Shown: positions 53,708-62,982, numbered from the stretch's first letter. The stretch: DNA of 64,000 bases from Bacteroides sp. OF04-15BH (GCF_003477995.1 NZ_QUEM01000010.1:42688-106687), one strand, 5' to 3'. Notes: a model not told the origin generated them from the letters alone. Made by a program: numbers and translations.

Positions 53708-56700
53708 ATGCTTGTTCTTTCAGAATCCCAAATAGAATCTTTCGCCATTCAGCTTTTTGAGCATCTTGGCTACAAATCGCTTTACGGTCCGGATATTGCT
53801 CCCGACGGACCGAATCCTTTGCGTGCGTCTTTTGAGGAGGTCGTGTTAAAAGAATCTTTGCGTAAAGCGGTGCGACGTATCAATCACGAACTGTCAGCTG
53901 CGGTTTGTGAAGAGGCGGTCAATGAGGTGCTACGTATCGCTTCGCCTGATCTGCTGGCTAATAATGAGTTATTTCATCGCATGCTGACGGAAGGGATTTC
54001 GGTCTCAGTACATCACGAGGGAGCTGAGCGGGGAGAATTGGTTTGGCTGGTTGATTTTGAAAACCCGCTGAATAATGAGTTTACAGTGGTTAATCAATAT
54101 ACCATCATAGAAAACGGACGAAACAAACGACCCGATTTGATTTTGTTTGTCAACGGTTTGCCTCTGGTGGTAATAGAATTGAAGAATGCGGCAGACGAAA
54201 ATGCTACGGTTCAAAGTGCATACCGACAGATAGAAACTTACAAGACGGCAATTCCTGCTCTGTTCACTTATAATGCTTTAATTGTAGTTTCCGATGGATT
54301 GGAAGCGCGTGCCGGATCTTTATCGGCAGGGTTTAGCCGTATGATGGCATGGAAAAGTGCTGACGGTAAAGCAGAGGCATCCCATTTGGTCAGTCAGTTG
54401 GAAGTCTTGGTTCGGGGCATGCTGAATAAAGAAACTTTGTTGGATTTGATACGTTCTTTTACTGTTTTTGAGAAATCAAAGACGGAAGATATAAAGACAC
54501 ATATTACCACAATAAAGACTATAAAGAAGATTGCGGCCTATCATCAATATTATGCGGTAAATAAGGCTATAGAATCAACGGTGCGTGCCACGGGCATTAA
54601 TAAGAAAAATGATGCTTCTTTGCATGAGTCTCCTATAAACTATGGACTTGTAGATGCAAGAACTCAGCCTGTAGGAGATCATAAAGCAGGAGTTATATGG
54701 CATACTCAAGGATCGGGAAAATCGCTTTCTATGGTTTTTTATGTCGGTAAAGTGGTGCGTATGCTGAATAATCCGACTATTGTAGTCATTACGGACCGTA
54801 ATGATCTGGATGATCAGTTATTTGGAACATTTGCCGATTGTAAACAGCTTCTGCGCCAAACTCCTGTACAGGCCGATGATAGGGAGACATTAAAGAAACT
54901 TCTACGAGTTAATTCCGGAGGAGTGGTATTTACTACCATTCAAAAGTTCCAGCCGGAAACAGGCAACGTTTATGAAACCTTAACTAACCGAAAAAATGTT
55001 ATTGTTATTGCTGATGAGGCCCATCGGTCTCAGTACGGATTCAAGGCCAAAACCGTAGAGGTCAGAAACGAAGCTGATGAAGTGATTGGTTCGGAAATCA
55101 AATATGGATTTGCCAAATACTTGCGTGATGCTTTGCCTAATGCTACTTTTCTGGGCTTTACTGGTACTCCCATTGAGACTGCTGATGTAAATACACCGGC
55201 AGTGTTCGGGCATTATGTAGATGTTTATGATATAGCTCAGGCTGTAGAAGACGGTGCTACAGTGCGTATCTTCTATGAGAGTCGTTTGGCCAAAATCGAA
55301 TTGAGCGAAGAAGGGCGTAAACTGATAGAATCACTCGACCGGGAGTTGCAAACTGAGGAGATGAACGATGTTCAGCTGGCTAAGGCCAGATGGACACAGC
55401 TGGAAGCATTAATAGGAAGTCCGGCACGTATTAAAAATGTAGCCCGGGACATTGTAACACACTTTGAACAGCGTCAGGAAGTGTTTGAGGGAAAGGGGAT
55501 GATTGTGGCTATGAGCCGTCGGATTGCTGTCGCTTTATATGATGCCATCATCGCTTTACGTCCGCAATGGCATTCTGATAATCTGGATCAGGGAGTAATA
55601 AAGGTTATTATGACTTCAGCATCGTCCGATGGTCCGGAGATTTCGCGGCATCATACCACAAAAGAGCAACGTCGCTTATTGGCAGAACGGATGAAAGATC
55701 CGGAAGACGGACTGAAACTGGTGATTGTGCGCGATATGTGGCTTACCGGGTTTGATGCGCCATGCCTGCATACATTGTATATTGACAAACCGATGCAAGG
55801 ACACAATCTGATGCAGGCAATTGCCCGTGTGAACCGTGTGTACAAAGATAAACCGGGAGGCTTGGTGGTGGATTATCTGGGTATTGCTTCAGATTTGAAG
55901 AAAGCGTTATCGTTTTATTCGGATTCAGGGGGAAAAGGCAATCCTACAGAACAGCAGGAACAGGCTGTTGCTCTGATGGAAGAGAAACTGGAGGTGGTAC
56001 AGCAACTTTTGTATGGTTTTGATTATCTTTCCTATTTCAAAGCAGATATATCCCAGAAATTATCCGTCATCTTACAGGCTGAAGATTTTATTCTTGGTCT
56101 TGATGAGGGAAAGAAACGCTTTGTGAACGAGGTCAATGCTTTGTCAAAAGCATTTGCCATTGCTATTCCTCATGAGCGGGCGATGGAAATAAAGGAGGAA
56201 GTAGCCTTCTTTCAGGCTGTAAAGGCCAGACTCTGTAAGTTTGATGCATCTTCTTCTCAGAAAACAGGTGAGGAAATAGAAACAACAATTCGTCAGGTTG
56301 TAGATAAGGCGCTGGTTTCGGAAAAAGTAGTGGATATTTTTGATGCGGCAGGTATCAGAAAGCCGGATATATCTATCCTTTCCGAGGAGTTTCTTATGGA
56401 GCTGAAGGGTATGGAGCATAAGAATATAGCTTTGGAAGTGCTACGAAAATTACTGAATGATGAGATAAAGGCGCGTATGCAGCGAAATCTGGTTCAAGGG
56501 AAAAGTTTGATGGAAATGCTGGAGGCTTCTATCAATAAATATCACAATAAGGTTATTACTGCTGTAGAAGTGATTGATGAACTGATAGGATTGAGCAAAC
56601 ATATCGTAAAGCAGGATAGTGCAGCAAAGAAACTAGGTCTTTCGGAATATGAATTTGCTTTTTATTCTGCTGTAGCTGCCAATAATAGCGCAATGGAACT

Positions 56701-56941
56701 GATGGGAAAGGATAAATTGAGAGAACTAGCCGTTGTCCTGACAGAAACGATACGTAATAATGCCTCTATTGATTGGGAAATGAAGGAAAATGTGCGGGCA
56801 AAAATGCGTGTTGCTATTAAACGATTGTTGCGTCGGTATGGATATCCGCCAGATATGCAGATGCTGGCAACAGAGACGGTCATCAAACAGGCTGAAATAA
56901 TATCGGGCGAATTGATAAAAGGGCAGAACAAGGAAGAATAG
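53708..56941 (+). CDS. hsdR: Type I restriction endonuclease subunit R
   Basis: 1077 residues. The N-terminal nuclease domain has RPDLILFVNGLPLVVIELKN (R141, E157, K159: PD-(D/E)xK type). The SF2 motor follows: Walker A GSGKS (from 335), DEAHRSQYG (from 436), GFTGTPIE (about 487), and motif VI region QAIARVNRVYKDKPGG. LTGFDAP is present, and a long helical C-terminal region (about 780-1077) binds the methylase core. It cleaves unmodified DNA after translocation. Its composition is less A+T-rich than the cargo genes. A shared terminator follows directly. Confidence 0.97.
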   Translation: MLVLSESQIESFAIQLFEHLGYKSLYGPDIAPDGPNPLRASFEEVVLKESLRKAVRRINHELSAAVCEEAVNEVLRIASPDLLANNELFHRMLTEGISVSVHHEGAERGELVWLVDFENPLNNEFTVVNQYTIIENGRNKRPDLILFVNGLPLVVIELKNAADENATVQSAYRQIETYKTAIPALFTYNALIVVSDGLEARAGSLSAGFSRMMAWKSADGKAEASHLVSQLEVLVRGMLNKETLLDLIRSFTVFEKSKTEDIKTHITTIKTIKKIAAYHQYYAVNKAIESTVRATGINKKNDASLHESPINYGLVDARTQPVGDHKAGVIWHTQGSGKSLSMVFYVGKVVRMLNNPTIVVITDRNDLDDQLFGTFADCKQLLRQTPVQADDRETLKKLLRVNSGGVVFTTIQKFQPETGNVYETLTNRKNVIVIADEAHRSQYGFKAKTVEVRNEADEVIGSEIKYGFAKYLRDALPNATFLGFTGTPIETADVNTPAVFGHYVDVYDIAQAVEDGATVRIFYESRLAKIELSEEGRKLIESLDRELQTEEMNDVQLAKARWTQLEALIGSPARIKNVARDIVTHFEQRQEVFEGKGMIVAMSRRIAVALYDAIIALRPQWHSDNLDQGVIKVIMTSASSDGPEISRHHTTKEQRRLLAERMKDPEDGLKLVIVRDMWLTGFDAPCLHTLYIDKPMQGHNLMQAIARVNRVYKDKPGGLVVDYLGIASDLKKALSFYSDSGGKGNPTEQQEQAVALMEEKLEVVQQLLYGFDYLSYFKADISQKLSVILQAEDFILGLDEGKKRFVNEVNALSKAFAIAIPHERAMEIKEEVAFFQAVKARLCKFDASSSQKTGEEIETTIRQVVDKALVSEKVVDIFDAAGIRKPDISILSEEFLMELKGMEHKNIALEVLRKLLNDEIKARMQRNLVQGKSLMEMLEASINKYHNKVITAVEVIDELIGLSKHIVKQDSAAKKLGLSEYEFAFYSAVAANNSAMELMGKDKLRELAVVLTETIRNNASIDWEMKENVRAKMRVAIKRLLRRYGYPPDMQMLATETVIKQAEIISGELIKGQNKEE

Positions 56942-56943
56942 AA

Positions 56944-56970
56944 AAAGGGGCTCTGAAAGCCCCTTTTTTT
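56944..56970. terminator. Bidirectional terminator between hsdR and rng
   Basis: AAAGGGGCT (56944-56952) pairs with AGCCCCTTT (56958-56966); T7 on the right and A5 on the left. Marks the right edge of the island. Confidence 0.88.
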
Positions 56971-58543
56971 ATTTGCTGTCTACTTCTTCTTTCATATCGA
57001 TTTCCTGTCCGTTACCGTCATAGAATTCATATTGCAGGAAGGCAAGTTTCTGGCTCGGGATGATCTTTACCCCGAATCCGTATTTCATCTGCCATTTCCG
57101 CTTCAGCGACAGAAAACCCTGATTGATGTAGGCTGCCACGTAAGGATGTACGTGCAGTGCGAACTGCTTCATTCCGATTTTGTTTACCAAAGTGTTTATT
57201 TTGCCTTCAAGAATATCGGTAAACAAATAGCTGGATTTGATGGTGCCCTTTCCAAAACAAGTGGGGCATGTTTCCTCAACGTTTACGTCCATAACCGGGC
57301 GTACGCGCTGTCGTGTGATCTGCATGAGTCCGAATTTACTCAGCGGAAGGATGTTATGGCGCGCGCGGTCCTTTTTCATGTTTTCGCACATGCGCTCATA
57401 GAGTTTTTGTCGGTCTTCCGCCAGATTCATGTCAATGAAGTCCACTACGATAATTCCTCCCATATCTCTTAATCTCAGTTGGCGTGCCAGCTCATCTGCT
57501 GCACCCAGATTCACGTCCAGGGCGTTGGCCTCTTGTCCGTCTTTCGATTTGGCACGGTTTCCACTGTTTACGTCAACCACATGAAGCGCCTCCGTATGTT
57601 CGATAATCAAATAGGCTCCATGCTTGTAGGAAACGGTTTTTCCGAACGAAGATTTAATTTGTTTGGTGATGTCGAAGTTGTCAAAGATAGGTAACTTGCC
57701 GGTATACTTCTTTACAATTTTTGCACTTTCCGGGGCGATAAGCGTTACATAATCCTTAACTTCGTTGAATACACTTTCGTCATTGATGTAGATATTCTCG
57801 TAGGATGGGTTGAACAGGTCGCGCAACATGGCTACAGTGCGGCTGGTTTCTTCGTAAACCAGTTCCGGCAGTTTGGTTGCCTTCTGAACCTTGGTCATGG
57901 TTTCTTCCCATCGTTTCAGCAATATCTTTAATTCGGTGTCGAGTTCAGCCACTCTTTTTCCTTCGGCTACGGTTCTGACAATTACTCCGAAATTCTTCGG
58001 TTTAATGCTCTGGAGCAATTGCTTGAGTCGTGCTCTTTCCTCGGAAGACTTGATTTTTGAGGAAACGGAAACTTTATCGCTGAAAGGAATCAGAACCAGG
58101 TATCTTCCCGGAAAAGAGATTTCGCAGGTAAGACGGGGTCCTTTGGTGGAGATTGGTTCTTTTACGACCTGTACCAGCACTTCCTGTCCCGGCTGAAGGA
58201 TATTCTGCACACTTCCTTCCTTGTCCAGTTCCGGCTGCATGGTCGCTTTGGCCATGGGATAAAGTTTTTTTCGGTCGCTGACTACTTGTTTGAGATATTT
58301 TTGGTAGGAGTTGAATTGAGGTCCTAAATCCAGATAATGCAGAAAAGCGTCGCGTTCGTAGCCCACATTGACAAAACATGCATTGAGTCCCGGCATCATC
58401 TTTTTGACTTTTGCCAGATAGACATTGCCCACGGCAAACGACACGGACAAGCCTTCTTTCTGAAATTCCACCAGTCTTTTATCTTCCAGAAGAGCGATGG
58501 ATATTTCTTTGGGTTGGACGTCTACTACTACTTCGCTGGTCAT
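56969..58543 (-). CDS. rng: Ribonuclease G/E family protein
   Basis: 524 residues, RNase G length with no RNase E scaffold. The S1 domain (about 38-125, including LAKVKKMMPGLNACFVNVGYERDAFL) is followed by the RNase E/G catalytic core. The catalytic aspartates appear in HVVDVNSGN and VVDFIDMNLAEDR, and the zinc-link motif CPTCFGKGT is present (about 428). It would cut single-stranded A+U-rich RNA, matures 16S rRNA in other bacteria, and prefers 5'-monophosphate ends. A perfect 17-bp hairpin lies 40 bases ahead of its start. Confidence 0.96.
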   Translation of the reverse strand: MTSEVVVDVQPKEISIALLEDKRLVEFQKEGLSVSFAVGNVYLAKVKKMMPGLNACFVNVGYERDAFLHYLDLGPQFNSYQKYLKQVVSDRKKLYPMAKATMQPELDKEGSVQNILQPGQEVLVQVVKEPISTKGPRLTCEISFPGRYLVLIPFSDKVSVSSKIKSSEERARLKQLLQSIKPKNFGVIVRTVAEGKRVAELDTELKILLKRWEETMTKVQKATKLPELVYEETSRTVAMLRDLFNPSYENIYINDESVFNEVKDYVTLIAPESAKIVKKYTGKLPIFDNFDITKQIKSSFGKTVSYKHGAYLIIEHTEALHVVDVNSGNRAKSKDGQEANALDVNLGAADELARQLRLRDMGGIIVVDFIDMNLAEDRQKLYERMCENMKKDRARHNILPLSKFGLMQITRQRVRPVMDVNVEETCPTCFGKGTIKSSYLFTDILEGKINTLVNKIGMKQFALHVHPYVAAYINQGFLSLKRKWQMKYGFGVKIIPSQKLAFLQYEFYDGNGQEIDMKEEVDSK

Positions 58544-58582
58544 TTCTTCTTCATTTCGATTGGTTTATGATCTCTTATTTAT

Positions 58583-58639
58583 ACAAAGAACAAACTTGCG
58601 TAGCTCTTCAGAGAAAAGCACGGCAAGTTTGTTCTTTGT
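58583..58639 (-). promoter_or_regulatory. Large perfect hairpin in the rng leader
   Basis: ACAAAGAACAAACTTGC (58583-58599) pairs without mismatch with 58623-58639 around a 23-base loop. It lies 40 bases upstream of the rng start and 28 bases downstream of the micro-protein stop. There is no T tract on the minus strand, so it is more like a processing or autoregulatory structure than a terminator. Confidence 0.5.
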
Positions 58640-58666
58640 GTTTGTCCACAGACAAGCTACAACAGA

Positions 58667-58756
58667 CTATTTGCTCTTATGTCTGTTCTTTCTCAGTCTT
58701 TTTTTACGCTTGTGAGTAGCCATCTTGTGTCTTTTTTTCTTCTTTCCGCTTGGCAT
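58667..58756 (-). CDS. 29-residue highly basic micro-protein, probably ribosome-associated
   Basis: ATG at 58756, TAG at 58669-58667. The product starts MPSGKKKKRHKMATHKRKKR and continues with nine more residues ending HKSK; about half of all residues are K or R. I recognise this as a very short protein that recurs in Bacteroidota genomes. From its size and charge it is probably a small ribosomal protein, but this is inference. It sits between the HU gene and rng, on the same strand. Confidence 0.8.
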   Translation of the reverse strand: MPSGKKKKRHKMATHKRKKRLRKNRHKSK

Positions 58757-58805
58757 AGCTTTTAAATTTTATAAGTTAATACTCTTGTTAATATTTCTCG
58801 GATTT

Positions 58806-59084
58806 TTATTTTTTTACAGCATCCACAAAAACTTTTGCAGGCTTGAAGGCCGGAATGTTATGCTCTTCGATAATGATTGTAGTATTCTTGGAGATGTTTC
58901 GAGCTGTTTTCTGAGCGCGTTTCTTCAAGATAAAGCTACCGAAGCCGCGAAGATAAACATTCTCCTCATTAGTTGTCAAAGATTCCTTTACGGTGTCCAT
59001 AAATGCTTCTACCGTGGTTAAAACCGTCGATTTGTCAATTCCGGTTTTTCTGGAAATCTCATTTACTATATCTGCTTTTGTCAT
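58806..59084 (-). CDS. HU/IHF-family DNA-binding protein
   Basis: 92 residues, a standard HU/IHF protein that bends DNA as a dimer: MTKADIVNEISRKTGIDKST, the turn LRGFGSFILKKR (GFGSF, about 46-50), the arm region ARNISKNTTIII (N-x-x-T in place of R-N-P) and the C-terminal AFKPAKVF. This one is a more canonical member than the HU genes at 29.7-30 kb. A minus-strand -7 box TATATTTG lies at 59145-59138. The micro-protein and rng follow on the same strand. Confidence 0.94.
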   Translation of the reverse strand: MTKADIVNEISRKTGIDKSTVLTTVEAFMDTVKESLTTNEENVYLRGFGSFILKKRAQKTARNISKNTTIIIEEHNIPAFKPAKVFVDAVKK

Positions 59085-59252
59085 TTTGTGTAAATAATTA
59101 TTATTTGTAATTCTCTAATTCCTAATTTTTTGGAGTGCAAATATATAGCTTTTTGACGAGGAAATGAAATATATTCAAAGATTTTTCTTTAAAAAAGCTG
59201 ATTATTACTGATTTGGATTGTATTTTTGTGCCTCCAAAGCTGAAAAAATTAC

Positions 59253-60299
59253 ATGAAACGAACAGATTTCTCAAAAATACTCCTGACCTGGTATCGGGAA
59301 AATGGTCGGATTTTACCCTGGCGCGAGGACTCCGATCCTTATAAGATATGGATTTCGGAGATCATTTTGCAACAGACGCGTGTGGCGCAGGGCCTGTCGT
59401 ATTATCTGCGCTTTATGGAGCGTTTTCCGGATGTGCAGACACTGGCGGCTGCCGACGAGGCCGAGGTGCTGAAATATTGGGAGGGTCTGGGCTATTACTC
59501 CCGGGCACGGAACCTGCATCAGGCTGCGCGCCAGATTGCGGAGCTCGGTGCCTTTCCCGACAGCTATGAGGAAATCCGCAAGCTGAAGGGAGTGGGCGAC
59601 TATACGGCGGCAGCCATAGCCTCGTTTGCCTTCGGACTGCCGCATGCGGTGGTCGACGGTAATGTCTACCGCGTGCTGTCCCGTTTTCTGGGACTGGACG
59701 TGCCGATTGACACCACGGCCGGAAAGAAACTGTTTGCGCAGAAGGCCCATGAACTCTTTGATGCCGCCCGGGCGTCCGACTACAATCAGGCCATTATGGA
59801 TTTTGGGGCCTTGCAGTGCGTACCCAAGAATCCCGACTGTGCCGGATGCCCGTTAGCGGCAGCCTGCATGGCCTATAAAACGGGATGCGTGGAAGACCTG
59901 CCCGTGAAACAGGGACGGCAGACCGTGCGGCCGCGCTTCTTTACCTTTATTTATATAGAGCATCAGGGGCGGCTGGCTTTCTGGCGCCGTCCGTCGGGCG
60001 ACATCTGGGAAGGACTCTGTCAGCCGCTTCTGTTGGAGTGGGAGGGCGCCTTGCCCGATACCGAGGCGTTGCAGGCCCGTCTGTCCGGTTTGCTGCATGT
60101 CCCGTCGGCCCTGTTGCAGCCTTTGTCCCGTCCGGTGCGCCAGCGTCTCAGTCACCAGCTGCTGCATGCCTCGTTCTATGGGTTGCCGTTGCCCGATGCG
60201 CCCGATCCGGCCTGTTTGCCTGCCGGTGTCTTCTGGGTAGAGCGTGACGAAATAGGGCAGCTGGCTTTTCCGAAGATGCTGGCGGCCCTGAAGCTGTAA
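59253..60299 (+). CDS. mutY: A/G-specific adenine glycosylase
   Basis: 348 residues. MutY removes adenine opposite 8-oxoguanine. The opening LPWREDSDPYKIWISEIILQ holds the catalytic-region glutamate (E37-type, in WISEIILQQTRV). The helix-hairpin-helix is LKGVGDYTAAAIASFAFG with the catalytic aspartate in VVDGNVYRVLSR. The iron-sulfur motif C-x6-C-x2-C-x5-C is CVPKNPDCAGCPLAAAC (about 190). The C-terminal Nudix-like domain (about 225-348) checks 8-oxoG. A -7 box TATTTTTG lies at 59221-59228. It is a single gene. Confidence 0.96.
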   Translation: MKRTDFSKILLTWYRENGRILPWREDSDPYKIWISEIILQQTRVAQGLSYYLRFMERFPDVQTLAAADEAEVLKYWEGLGYYSRARNLHQAARQIAELGAFPDSYEEIRKLKGVGDYTAAAIASFAFGLPHAVVDGNVYRVLSRFLGLDVPIDTTAGKKLFAQKAHELFDAARASDYNQAIMDFGALQCVPKNPDCAGCPLAAACMAYKTGCVEDLPVKQGRQTVRPRFFTFIYIEHQGRLAFWRRPSGDIWEGLCQPLLLEWEGALPDTEALQARLSGLLHVPSALLQPLSRPVRQRLSHQLLHASFYGLPLPDAPDPACLPAGVFWVERDEIGQLAFPKMLAALKL

Positions 60300-60397
60300 G
60301 CCTGTATTCCAAACGTAATATTTGCGGGTTTCGTACGGTTTTCAGGCCGTCCGCCCTCTGTCGTTTCGGGCATTTGGAATAAAAAAATTCTGCATTT

Positions 60398-60430
60398 TTT
60401 GGGTGGTATCGTGAAATGATGCTATCTTTG
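60398..60430 (+). promoter_or_regulatory. Promoter of ssb
   Basis: TTTG (60398-60401), 21 bases, TATCTTTG (60423-60430); a strong AAGGAGG ribosome site and ATG follow at 60450-60463. Confidence 0.7.
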
Positions 60431-60462
60431 AAGCGGATTATCTGATATTAAGGAGGAATTTT

Positions 60463-60900
60463 ATGTCACTGAACAAGGTTATGCTGATCGGGAATGTGGG
60501 AAAAGACCCCGATGTACGCTATCTGGACAACGGAGTTGCCGTTGCCTCTTTTCCTTTGGCTACAACCGAACGTGGCTACCGTCTGCAGAACGGAACCGAA
60601 GTGCCCGACCGTACGGACTGGCACAACATCGTGCTGTGGCGCGGACTGGCCGAGGTGGCAGAAAAGTACGTCCACAAAGGAGATAAACTATATATTGAAG
60701 GTAAGATAAAGAGCCGTTCGTATGATGACCAGAACGGTGTGAAACGCTATATTACGGAGATCTTTGCAGACAACATGGAGATGCTTACTCCGCGTGCTGC
60801 AGCCGCTCCGGCACAGCCTGCTCCCGCTGCCGCCGAGGCAGCGCGCAACCTGTCCTCTGTGGCCGGGACTGATGCTACGAACGATGATTTGCCGTTTTGA
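60463..60900 (+). CDS. ssb: Single-stranded DNA-binding protein
   Basis: 145 residues: the OB-fold (about 1-107; MSLNKVMLIGNVGKDPDVRY, WHNIVLWRGLAEVAEKY, YIEGKIKSRSYDD), a short Ala/Pro linker, and the acidic tail ending DDLPF, which recruits repair and replication partners. A consensus promoter and ribosome site precede it. It is 23 bases ahead of the TTG-started gldE, likely co-transcribed. Confidence 0.97.
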   Translation: MSLNKVMLIGNVGKDPDVRYLDNGVAVASFPLATTERGYRLQNGTEVPDRTDWHNIVLWRGLAEVAEKYVHKGDKLYIEGKIKSRSYDDQNGVKRYITEIFADNMEMLTPRAAAAPAQPAPAAAEAARNLSSVAGTDATNDDLPF

Positions 60901-60923
60901 TTGTATAACTTAATTTTTTTATT

Positions 60924-62273
60924 TTGGACACGGAAACGTTTTTAGAACCTTTACAGAATCTTTTTCAGGGTGTAACCATCGTTGCACCGAGTTTCGGAGC
61001 CTGGGTAGCTTTGGCCTGTGCCATGTTGTTGCTTCTCTGTTCCGGTTTTGCTTCAGCTTCGGAGATTGCCTTCTTTTCTTTGTCGCCCACCGACATCAAT
61101 GAAATAGAAGAAGAAAAACATGAATCTGACCGAAAAATCATGGCTTTGAAAGCCGACTCCGAGCGATTGCTGGCCACCATTCTTATTGCCAACAATTTTG
61201 TGAATGTGGGAGTCATTATGCTGCTGAACTTCTTTTTTGCCCAGGTGGTGGATTTTGGAGCAAATGATTTGCTGGAGTTCCTGTTTATGACTGTATTACT
61301 TACTTTTCTTTTGCTTCTTTTCGGCGAAATTATGCCTAAGATTTACTCTGCGCAGCACACGCTGAGCTTCTGCCGTCTGGTAGCCCCTTCGTTCCATCTG
61401 ATCGAGCGCCTTTTCTGGCCTTTCTCGTCCGCACTGATGCGTTCCAAGAAAATTGCCGCCAAGGTGGTGCAGAAAGAAAGTCACGCACTTTCTGTCGACG
61501 AGCTGGAGCAGGCTCTGGAGCTGACCGACAAGAAGGAAATCGCCGAGGAACAGAACATGCTCAAGGGAATCATCCGTTTTGGCGATGAGATGGCCCGCGA
61601 GGTGATGACACCGCGTATCGACATGGTGGACCTCGATGTGAAGACCCCTTTCCCCGATGTCATGAAATGTATTTTGGAACACAATTACTCCCGAATCCCT
61701 GTATATGCCGACTCCAAGGATAATATCAAGGGAGTGCTTTATATCAAGGATTTGTTGCCCCATCTCAACAAGCCGGCCAATTTCCGCTGGCAGTCTCTGA
61801 TCCGTCCGCCGTATTTTGTGCCCGAAACCAAGATGATCGACGATCTGTTGCGCGACTTCCAGACCAACAAGGTGCACATTGCCATTGTGGTGGATGAGTT
61901 TGGAGGAACTTCGGGACTTGTTACGATGGAAGATATCATCGAAGAAATCGTGGGTGACATCAACGACGAGTACGACGAGGATGAACAGATGTATACCAAA
62001 CTGTCTTCACAGGCCTATATCTTTGAAGCCAAGATTCTGCTTACCGACTTCCTGCGCATCATGAATCTTGCCGATGATTTCTTTGAAGAGGTAGAAGGCG
62101 ATGCCGATACTCTGGCCGGTCTGTTGCTCGAAATCAAGGGAGAATTCCCGCAGATTCACGAAACCATCGAATATAAGAACATCAAGTTCGAGGTGATGGA
62201 AATGGATGAGCGCCGCATTCTCAAGGTGAAAGTGGTGACCGACGAACCGATTACTTACCCCGAGGACCATTAA
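60924..62273 (+). CDS. gldE: GldE-like CNNM/CBS/CorC_HlyC membrane protein
   Basis: 449 residues from a TTG start at 60924 (MDTETFLEPLQNL); no ATG nearby keeps the first membrane segment. The CNNM domain (about 25-195) has four membrane helices (AWVALACAMLLLLCSGFASA...). A tandem CBS pair (about 215-345, with EVMTPRIDMVDL and VVDEFGGTSGLVTMEDI) and a CorC_HlyC domain (about 365-445) follow. Members move Mg2+ or Co2+; GldE supports gliding-lipoprotein assembly in flavobacteria, but gliding is not expected here. It is three bases ahead of the phosphopantetheinyl transferase gene. Confidence 0.9.
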   Translation: MDTETFLEPLQNLFQGVTIVAPSFGAWVALACAMLLLLCSGFASASEIAFFSLSPTDINEIEEEKHESDRKIMALKADSERLLATILIANNFVNVGVIMLLNFFFAQVVDFGANDLLEFLFMTVLLTFLLLLFGEIMPKIYSAQHTLSFCRLVAPSFHLIERLFWPFSSALMRSKKIAAKVVQKESHALSVDELEQALELTDKKEIAEEQNMLKGIIRFGDEMAREVMTPRIDMVDLDVKTPFPDVMKCILEHNYSRIPVYADSKDNIKGVLYIKDLLPHLNKPANFRWQSLIRPPYFVPETKMIDDLLRDFQTNKVHIAIVVDEFGGTSGLVTMEDIIEEIVGDINDEYDEDEQMYTKLSSQAYIFEAKILLTDFLRIMNLADDFFEEVEGDADTLAGLLLEIKGEFPQIHETIEYKNIKFEVMEMDERRILKVKVVTDEPITYPEDH

Positions 62274-62276
62274 TCC

Positions 62277-62930
62277 ATGCCTGTTATCCGAGACATCAAC
62301 GAAGGGAACTTCCGTTGCTGCGTGTGGCAGACCGTGGAGACAATGGAACAGCTGCTCAGCCTGTTGCCCGACGGGGGCTGCCGTTGCCACGAAGAGGCGC
62401 AACAGCGTTTTACATCCCCCAAGCGCCGGTATGAATTTGTGGCCGTGCGTGTCTTGCTCCAGCAGATGCTGCCCGGAGCAGTCATTGCCTATCACGAAAG
62501 CGGAAAACCCTATCTGCAATCTTCGCCGTGGCGGATTTCCATTTCGCATACCGACGGCTTTGTTGCCGTAATCCTCTCTTTGCATGGAGAGGTGGGAGTA
62601 GACATCGAGCAATACGGGGAACGTGTTTGCCGCGTGGCTTCCCGTTTCATAAGTTCCGAAGAGTCTGCCTCCGGAGTGTGGGAACAGCTTCTGCTGTGGT
62701 CGGCCAAGGAAACGGTCTATAAGATGATGAATTGCCGCGAGGTGGATTTCCGGGAGCATCTGGTTTCTTCCTGCCGGCAGCCCGACAGCATCCGCGAAGC
62801 GGGATGTCGGGGCAGTTTGCAGATGCAGACCCGGCATCCGGAGCACTGCCGGACCTATCATGTATTTTTTGAAACCGCGGAACGCTTTGTGCTGACCTAC
62901 TCTTTTTCTTCGGATTCGGCACAAGGCTGA
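62277..62930 (+). CDS. 4'-phosphopantetheinyl transferase superfamily protein
   Basis: 217 residues, Sfp/AcpT-like, which would load the phosphopantetheine arm of CoA onto a carrier protein. The magnesium/CoA motif GVDIEQYGERV (about 105) and the second motif LWSAKETVYKMM (about 139), with a helical segment RFISSEES before it, are intact. The N-terminal half matches the pseudo-dimer fold. The gldE-PPTase order is common in Bacteroidetes. No PKS, NRPS or acp gene is nearby, so the carrier-protein target is unknown. Confidence 0.88.
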   Translation: MPVIRDINEGNFRCCVWQTVETMEQLLSLLPDGGCRCHEEAQQRFTSPKRRYEFVAVRVLLQQMLPGAVIAYHESGKPYLQSSPWRISISHTDGFVAVILSLHGEVGVDIEQYGERVCRVASRFISSEESASGVWEQLLLWSAKETVYKMMNCREVDFREHLVSSCRQPDSIREAGCRGSLQMQTRHPEHCRTYHVFFETAERFVLTYSFSSDSAQG

Positions 62931-62937
62931 TAACCAT

Positions 62938-62982
62938 AAAAAACGATCCCAATGATTTCGCCAAGTCATTGAGATCGTTTTT
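62938..62982 (+). terminator. Terminator of the ssb-gldE-PPTase run
   Basis: A stem with an AAAAACGATC / GATCGTTTTT base and a shorter AATGA/TCATT upper part, ending in T residues; two mismatches in the middle. Confidence 0.75.

Noticed and set aside
46324..56970. Direct repeats marking the ends of the restriction island
   Set aside because: No matching repeat was seen by eye between 46324-46455 and 56942-56970; composition is the only support for transfer.
60301..60390. TATTCCAAA/TTTGGAATA repeat after mutY as a terminator
   Set aside because: The right arm is followed by A residues rather than T, and the loop is very long; purpose unclear.
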